18,192 nt of DNA from UBA1181 sp963654355 (GTDB lineage Bacteria > Bacteroidota > Bacteroidia > Bacteroidales > Paludibacteraceae). Location of the stretch: contig CAVKBM010000036.1 of NCBI GenBank assembly GCA_963654355.1, positions 1 through 18,192 of the forward strand. The letters are read 5' to 3'. Below are positions 13,810-18,192 of the stretch, one piece after another (positions within the stretch are counted from its first letter, which is position 1; each line of letters begins with the position of its first letter). The position numbers were made by a program, and so were the translations under genes. The notes under the pieces are model-generated. The model saw only the letters and a list, made by a program, of their open reading frames with translations. It had not been told where the DNA came from and did not search any database.

Positions 13810-15564
13810 ATGAAAAAAAATCACATCTTCGCATGGTTTTTAGGGTTAGCTCTCTTCAATCCTCTCATTACCATCTCGGCAGAACAAGATCTAAAGGAAA
13901 GCGTTTGTATTGTTCAGCGAAATCTCTCAAAGTCTGACCAAAATGCCTTAGAAGAGACTTGTAAGACGCTCTATTCTTTGTCTTATATGTCGGCAGCGCG
14001 ACAGCTCAGCAAAAGTTTTTCCTCTTTCGGTTCTGGTTTTGTAACCAAAGGAACAGATGGGAAATTAGTTGTCGTCACCAACAAGCATGTCGTGGATGAC
14101 GCACGTTGGGTATCTCTCATTTTCCAATCTGACGCTGGCAACGACACTATTACCAACAACGTTGTCCTCGCTGTTTCCGACACAACAGACATTGCGATTA
14201 TTCAACTCAACGTCAAAGCAAACTCAAAATTTACTCCATTAGAAATCAGCACAACAAACTTTAAAGACGGTACCTCGGTTTGGTCTGCCGGGTTCCCTGG
14301 ATTGGGCGACGATCCTTCTTGGCAACTTGGCAACGGTATCATTTCCAACTCTAAGTACCACAACCTTGAACTTACCGACAGTGCAAATATTTCTGTTATT
14401 CAGCATACTGCCCAAGTTGACCCAGGAAGCTCCGGCGGACCACTTCTCATGCTCAACAAAGGGAAATATACTGTCATCGGTATGAATACTTGGAAGGCCA
14501 CGCAACGTGAAAACGCAAACTTTTCAATCAACGCAACCGATATTCTGAAGTTTCTTAATGGCAAAATCAATACAAAGGCAGATTCTAAAAAAAACGTCAC
14601 AGGGAATGACGACCTCCTGAAACAAGCCAATAAATTCATTGCTTCTATAGACCAACCCAACGATTCCATCGCTTGCTTCGTCTCCGACAAAATGATTCTT
14701 AACATTCCTTCCGACCAACTGAAAGGTATGATTTCTATCGTCTCTAATGACGCTAATTTAAAACTTCGTAGCGGAGAATCTATCAAAGGATTGAAGCTGA
14801 TGCTTGCAGACAATATCAGGAAAACCATAAAGAAATCCGAGAATCTGACAATTGAATCTGTTTCTTCCTCCACAGATTCTTCCTCCGTTACTTTCATCAA
14901 CAAGAAAAACCATTACACAACTTCTTGGATATTGGAAGAAAATGAATGGAAAATCAAATCAACAAATATTTTTAACGAGAGAGCCATTCAGGCCGCCAAA
15001 GGCAGAGGGGACGATTCAAACGACCAAGGTACGTTCCTTGCAGAAAAAGGATTTCGTATTTTAAACTTATCCGACCACCACAGTGTCAGTGTTGCTTTCT
15101 TCTCGCCAACATTGAACGACCTTGAAGGAGAAAATGGCAGTCTTTTCACAGATAAGTTTAAAATTGGAGCGCAGTATGCCAAGATGTTCAACAAATTTGG
15201 TTTCTACTCCGCAAACATAGACTTTGGTATGATAGAAGGTAGTGAGGAGGGCAGTTTTACGTTCGAAGACGATAATAAAACAGGCGTATTATCTTATTCT
15301 TTCGCCGTCGGCGCCCAATGTCCAATGGCTGTCGGAAGATTCTTCTTCTCTCCTGAAGTTTCCGCCCACGCAGGTATGCGTATTAGAGACGGTGTCGCTT
15401 TCACACCTCAAGCGGAGGGCGGACTGAATCTCGGTATCATCCTATCCAATTCCAAAATACTTTACATCGGTGGGGCATACAACTATCGCTGGGTATTCGG
15501 ACTTACAGACAGTGGCATCAAAGATCTAGGCTACATTGTAGCAAGACTCGGATTAATTTTCTAA
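13810..15564 (+). CDS. Trypsin-like serine protease with C-terminal outer-membrane barrel-like region
   Basis: A 584-residue exported protein. Residues 1-24 are a signal peptide (cleavage near ISA). Residues about 65-250 form a trypsin-like fold with the full triad: His93 (VVTNKHVVDD), Asp127 (TTDIAIIQL) and Ser208 (DPGSSGGPL), as in DegP/HtrA-type enzymes, but no PDZ domain follows. Residues about 263-395 are a middle region ending in SWILEENEWKIKSTN, perhaps NTF2-like. Residues about 415-584 alternate polar and hydrophobic residues with many Gly and aromatic positions (SVSVAFFSP, FGFYSANIDFGMIEG, LSYSFAVGAQ, LYIGGAYNYRWVFGL) and end in LGLIF, as small outer-membrane barrels do. The inferred product is an outer-membrane-anchored protease. 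The first gene of a two-gene unit. Substrate unknown. Confidence 0.82.
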   Translation: MKKNHIFAWFLGLALFNPLITISAEQDLKESVCIVQRNLSKSDQNALEETCKTLYSLSYMSAARQLSKSFSSFGSGFVTKGTDGKLVVVTNKHVVDDARWVSLIFQSDAGNDTITNNVVLAVSDTTDIAIIQLNVKANSKFTPLEISTTNFKDGTSVWSAGFPGLGDDPSWQLGNGIISNSKYHNLELTDSANISVIQHTAQVDPGSSGGPLLMLNKGKYTVIGMNTWKATQRENANFSINATDILKFLNGKINTKADSKKNVTGNDDLLKQANKFIASIDQPNDSIACFVSDKMILNIPSDQLKGMISIVSNDANLKLRSGESIKGLKLMLADNIRKTIKKSENLTIESVSSSTDSSSVTFINKKNHYTTSWILEENEWKIKSTNIFNERAIQAAKGRGDDSNDQGTFLAEKGFRILNLSDHHSVSVAFFSPTLNDLEGENGSLFTDKFKIGAQYAKMFNKFGFYSANIDFGMIEGSEEGSFTFEDDNKTGVLSYSFAVGAQCPMAVGRFFFSPEVSAHAGMRIRDGVAFTPQAEGGLNLGIILSNSKILYIGGAYNYRWVFGLTDSGIKDLGYIVARLGLIF

Positions 15565-15598
15565 TAAAATCTTCAAAAAAACAACAAAATCACACACA

Positions 15599-16279
15599 AT
15601 GAAATTCTCAAAATTTTTACTCTTACCTTTTCTCTTATCTCTTTCATTCTCAGCATTTGCGGCGAAAGTGAACTACGAACCAGCTCTTCTTATACTCAAG
15701 AGTGGTGAAAAAATCGAATGTCAAGCGGATCCGACTTCTTTGTTCTATACAAAGACGAAGTATCGCCTCTCAGAAAATGACAAGAAAAAAAAGATTGCTT
15801 CTAACGATATTCAACATGCCATCTTCTACACTACAGGAGATGATGGTATAGAAGTGAATTCCGTCATCGAAAACATTCTTTACCTCAACACAAATGATTT
15901 TAAGGATGGAAAATTAGACAAAGTCAAAGAGATGAAAGCCTATCTCCTCGACGATGGCGCAGTTTCACTCTACATCACCTCAGTAAGTAATTATGTAAAC
16001 GGTGCATGGTCGAATACGATCGACGACTATTATTGCAAAAAGCAGGACGATGATTTCGCCGTTCACGCCAACCGCTCTATCACCTACCCAAAGGGTTTTA
16101 TCGTAAAAAAAACAGCAGTGAAAGTGCAAAACAATTTTGAGAAAGTCTACGAATATTTCTTCGGAGATTATCCTGACTTGGTTGAACAAATCAAAAAAGG
16201 AGCGCTCACAGGCGATAACATTTCAGACATTGTAAGTGAATACAACACCTACAAAGAAGCGAAAAACAAGAAAAAATAG
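15599..16279 (+). CDS. Exported protein of unknown function, partner of the protease-barrel gene
   Basis: A 226-residue protein with a clear signal peptide (residues 1-21, ending SAFA) and no lipobox cysteine, so probably periplasmic or secreted. I recognise no family. The N-terminal half has a strand pattern LLILKSGEKIECQ...IASNDIQHAIFY that resembles small beta-sandwich modules in which a keyword-like LKSGE strand is followed by a basic loop; the second half holds IDDYYCKKQDDDF and the helix FEKVYEYFFGDYPDLVEQIKKG. The C-terminus is lysine-rich. The start is 34 bp after the protease stop with no promoter box between, so the two are probably one operon and may act together. Cytoplasmic location is unlikely. 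Confidence 0.75.
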   Translation: MKFSKFLLLPFLLSLSFSAFAAKVNYEPALLILKSGEKIECQADPTSLFYTKTKYRLSENDKKKKIASNDIQHAIFYTTGDDGIEVNSVIENILYLNTNDFKDGKLDKVKEMKAYLLDDGAVSLYITSVSNYVNGAWSNTIDDYYCKKQDDDFAVHANRSITYPKGFIVKKTAVKVQNNFEKVYEYFFGDYPDLVEQIKKGALTGDNISDIVSEYNTYKEAKNKKK

Positions 16280-16310
16280 CAACAAATTAAATTTTAATGT
16301 CCATTTTCCA

Positions 16311-16318
16311 TATATTTG
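16311..16318 (+). promoter_or_regulatory. Predicted -7 box for the 43-aa membrane protein
   Basis: TATATTTG followed by CA matches TAnnTTTG exactly, 36 bp before the ATG at 16355. A T-rich ATTTTAA stretch at 16291-16297 occupies the -33 region without an exact TTTG. Confidence 0.55.
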
Positions 16319-16354
16319 CACTATTATTTTGGATTTTATTTAATAGCAAATGTT

Positions 16355-16486
16355 ATGGGAAATGAAAAAAGTGAAAAAGACAAAGGAGTTAAGTTTTATC
16401 TCGGTAAGGGTGCAGTGCTTCTGTATGCGTTGCAGATTGTTTGTTTGATGGTTATCTCTTATTTGGCTTTTAACAATTATTTCTGA
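16355..16486 (+). CDS. Small single-span membrane protein (43 aa)
   Basis: A short reading frame of 43 codons between ATG 16355 and TGA 16484-16486. The first 18 residues are highly charged (MGNEKSEKDKGVKFYLGK), then residues 19-39 form one hydrophobic helix with Cys30, and the tail is NNYF. Charge distribution favours a cytoplasmic N-terminus. Support for it being real: an exact -7 promoter box 36 bp upstream, a strong terminator starting 26 bp downstream, and an amphipathic-then-hydrophobic composition not expected from random sequence. No family recognised. A non-coding transcript of about 230 nt from the same promoter is the alternative. Confidence 0.6.
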   Translation: MGNEKSEKDKGVKFYLGKGAVLLYALQIVCLMVISYLAFNNYF

Positions 16487-16512
16487 ATGTGAGGGACTTG
16501 ACCTTACACCTC

Positions 16513-16555
16513 GTCTTGTGCAAAACGGATAAACTTTGCACAAGACTTTTTATTT
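16513..16555 (+). terminator. Rho-independent terminator after the small membrane protein gene
   Basis: Perfect 12-bp arms GTCTTGTGCAAA (16513-16524) and TTTGCACAAGAC (16535-16546) around a 10-base loop, followed by TTTTTATTTT. On the minus strand no U-tract follows, so it acts mainly for plus-strand transcription and stops it before the convergent lipoprotein gene ending at 16561. Confidence 0.9.
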
Positions 16556-16560
16556 TCAAG

Positions 16561-17430
16561 TTACTCAACGTCAATAATAGAAGCATTCTTGTCTTCTCCG
16601 CTCAAGAATTCGCCCGTCTTTGAGAATTGCAACTCTACATTGTTAGGCTTGCTCATCTTCACCCGATAGCCGTAACTCTTTTTTTCAATGCGACGAATGC
16701 ACTGCTTCTCGTAATTGTTTTTAACATACCTATCAATGTTTGATGGCAATTGCTTCATCAAACTGGCAGGTATACAATTTTTCTTGCTCACCCTCAATTC
16801 ATACCACACTCCCTTTCGAGAGAAACTTATCTCCGTGTCATCTTCAAGGGTTACGTTATAACTACCATCAACATCTTCAACGATTGCAACAACATCATGA
16901 TTTGAAAAATGATTGTTCAAGAAAGATCTCGCAGCTGAAGGCAATCTTTTGCCCTCGGGATCATCACTGATCAATTCACCGTCTTTCGAAAAACTCAATT
17001 CCACATCGTTGGGTTTATGCAGTTCTATGCGATAGATAAAACTTTTTCTTCCAACACGTTTTTTCTCTATCTTATGCACCTCTTCTATGAGTTTATTCTC
17101 TTCTATATAAGTTTTCATCTTGAGTGGAAGCGTAGCCAAAAAACTCGTCGGCATAACAGTCTTTCGGAAATTAATATCCTCCCAATCGCCTTGATGATTA
17201 AATTCGACCTCCGTGCCATCGGTCATGATAACCTCATAGTCCATCATCGTCTTTGTTTCCGAGATCCTCCAAACAGTCTTATTTTCTAACTCGTTTTCAA
17301 TAAAACTAACAGAAGCATCTGGCAAAACGATTTCTTTCTTTGTTTGCCCTGACGTACACCCAGACAGGAGTGTAATGATCATCACCCCAAATCCTATATG
17401 TTTTATAAACTTCTTTCTTATATTTCTCAT
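16561..17430 (-). CDS. Lipoprotein with two PepSY-like (BLIP-type) domains, four repeats
   Basis: A 289-residue predicted lipoprotein with lipobox L22-S-G-C25. The mature part is four related units of about 60-65 residues starting at Leu-Pro 36, 101, 163 and 228. Each begins LP, has an amphipathic helix (SFIENEL, TYIEENK, SFLNNHF, RYVKNNY), a V/I..IE strand, a YxV/YRV strand and a closing VEF/VEL.FS..G strand. Two units make one PepSY-like domain of the kind found in many Bacteroidales secreted proteins and related in fold to beta-lactamase-inhibitor-protein repeats, so the protein has two tandem domains. The role is unknown; PepSY-type domains are often thought to inhibit peptidases or bind other proteins. 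It has its own promoter and diverges from the M20 gene. Confidence 0.82.
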   Translation of the reverse strand: MRNIRKKFIKHIGFGVMIITLLSGCTSGQTKKEIVLPDASVSFIENELENKTVWRISETKTMMDYEVIMTDGTEVEFNHQGDWEDINFRKTVMPTSFLATLPLKMKTYIEENKLIEEVHKIEKKRVGRKSFIYRIELHKPNDVELSFSKDGELISDDPEGKRLPSAARSFLNNHFSNHDVVAIVEDVDGSYNVTLEDDTEISFSRKGVWYELRVSKKNCIPASLMKQLPSNIDRYVKNNYEKQCIRRIEKKSYGYRVKMSKPNNVELQFSKTGEFLSGEDKNASIIDVE

Positions 17431-17454
17431 AATTAATTGATTATGTTAGTGTAT

Positions 17455-17462
17455 CAAAATTA
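17455..17462 (-). promoter_or_regulatory. Predicted -7 box for the PepSY-like lipoprotein
   Basis: The minus strand reads TAATTTTG, an exact TAnnTTTG match and the same octamer as at the SUMF1-like gene. It lies 24 bp upstream of the ATG at 17430. A TTTG at 17476-17479 (minus) is only 13 bp upstream, too close for the -33 element. Confidence 0.5.
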
Positions 17463-17542
17463 TATTTTTACGCCACAAAAAAGAAGCCTTAAAAACATTT
17501 TTCAAGCAATTACTTTTTTATCAACACAAATACACCCTTAGT

Positions 17543-17564
17543 TAACTTTGCATTCGTATCTTTG
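17543..17564 (+). promoter_or_regulatory. Two overlapping-region -7 boxes for the M20 hydrolase gene
   Basis: TAACTTTG (17543-17550, followed by CA) and TATCTTTG (17557-17564) both match TAnnTTTG exactly, 14 bp apart. Either could serve the ATG at 17600, giving leaders of about 42 or 28 nt, so transcription may have two starts. The TAACTTTGCA form is the more usual one. Nothing else is evident in the 169-bp gap 17431-17599. Confidence 0.5.
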
Positions 17565-17599
17565 TATATTAAACAGAATAGATAGAAAAAGGAACATTC

Positions 17600-18192
17600 A
17601 TGGATATCCAACAAGCGCAAGATAGTGCGATTTCTCTATTACAGGAGATGATTGCCATTCCATCCTATAGCCGAGATGAAAAATCCGTAGCCAACTTTCT
17701 ACAAACCTACATAGAATCATTAGGCTACGAAACTAACCGTTTAGAAAACAACATTTGGATTGTCGCCAAAGGGTTTGACAAAGACAAACCTACCGTTCTG
17801 CTCAACTCGCACATCGACACGGTACGCCCCGTCAGCGGTTGGCAACATGATCCCCACAAACCCTCTTTGGAGGGAGACACGCTCTACGGATTGGGTAGCA
17901 ATGATGCTGGTGCGCCGCTTGTTTCCTTACTCCACACTTTCTTTATTCTTTCAGAAAAGGAACAACCCTATAATTTGATTTTCGGGGCTTCCGCAGAGGA
18001 AGAGGTGTCTGGCAAAAACGGTATGGAATTGCTTCTCACTGCCCTTCCTCCTATCAATTTTGCCGTTGTTGGCGAACCAACAGGTATGCAGATGGCCATC
18101 GCCGAGAAGGGTCTGATGGTGGTCGACTGCGTGGCAAAAGGCAAGTCTGGCCACGCTGCACGCAATGAAGGCATCAACGCTATCTATAAAGC
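17600..18192 (+). CDS. argE: M20-family metallo-hydrolase, N-acetyl/N-succinyl amino-acid deacylase (ArgE-like), partial 3' end
   Basis: The first 197 codons of a cytoplasmic M20 peptidase-family enzyme; the 3' end lies outside the window. Zinc and catalytic residues are visible: His71 and Asp73 (HIDTV), the bridging Asp102 (GSNDAG), the Glu pair 134-135 in SAEEEVSG, and Glu159 in GEPT. The lid/dimerisation domain begins at GKSGHAAR. GSNDAG in place of GTSDMKG and the GEPTGMQMAIAEKG stretch are like the enzyme Bacteroidales use for arginine synthesis, which in this order acts on N-succinylated intermediates. The arginine role is therefore the best guess, but the missing half and the lack of other arg genes in the window leave other M20 substrates possible. 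Confidence 0.85.
   Translation, partial: MDIQQAQDSAISLLQEMIAIPSYSRDEKSVANFLQTYIESLGYETNRLENNIWIVAKGFDKDKPTVLLNSHIDTVRPVSGWQHDPHKPSLEGDTLYGLGSNDAGAPLVSLLHTFFILSEKEQPYNLIFGASAEEEVSGKNGMELLLTALPPINFAVVGEPTGMQMAIAEKGLMVVDCVAKGKSGHAARNEGINAIYK

Noticed and set aside
14400..14903. 167-codon minus-strand frame inside the protease-barrel gene
   Set aside because: Antisense shadow; the plus strand encodes the catalytic Ser208 motif and a continuous domain here.

Overview
The window looks like a chromosomal segment of a Bacteroidota member, most likely order Bacteroidales (Bacteroides/Prevotella-like). The evidence is protein content (SUMF1-family protein, PepSY-like lipoprotein, eukaryotic-like IleRS, TonB receptor, PD-(D/E)XK family nuclease, Bacteroidales-type ArgE-like M20 enzyme), moderately AT-rich DNA, and the octamer TAnnTTTG, the Bacteroidetes -7 promoter element, in front of nearly every transcription unit. 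No rRNA, tRNA, CRISPR array, prophage or insertion sequence was seen. No gene-free stretch exceeds about 205 bp.

Layout. Positions 1-880 (+): the last codons of panC, then panD (pantothenate/CoA synthesis), then a DIP1984-family coiled-coil protein. 1077-2129 (+): a GYF_2 domain fused to a PrsW-type intramembrane protease. 2254-4170 (+): a PD-(D/E)XK nuclease-family protein with a glycine-periodic tail and an EamA/DMT transporter, behind a leader with three consecutive inverted repeats. 4200-6637 (+): a TonB-dependent receptor and a periplasmic heavy-metal-associated (MxCxxC) protein, probably an envelope metal-handling pair. 6644-7492 (-): a secreted SUMF1-type protein that ends 6 bp from the metal gene and diverges from 7656-10047 (+), two paralogous lipoproteins. 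Two terminators (10068-10160) separate these from ileS (10179-13607, -), which carries a swapped HIGH motif (GIHH). 13810-16279 (+): a trypsin-like serine protease with a C-terminal outer-membrane-barrel-like region, and a small secreted protein of unknown function. 16311-16555 (+): a compact unit of promoter, 43-aa single-span membrane protein and strong terminator. 16561-17430 (-): a lipoprotein built of four PepSY-like repeats. 17600-end (+): the start of an M20 deacetylase (ArgE-like).

Apart from the housekeeping genes (panCD, ileS, argE), most genes here encode envelope proteins: lipoproteins, an outer-membrane receptor, periplasmic proteins and membrane proteins. No single new multi-gene system is obvious. 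The best candidates for something under-described are the protease-barrel protein with its operon partner, the orphan 43-aa membrane protein, the repeat-rich leader of the nuclease operon, and the IleRS active-site variant. All family calls were made by reading motifs; none was checked by database search.
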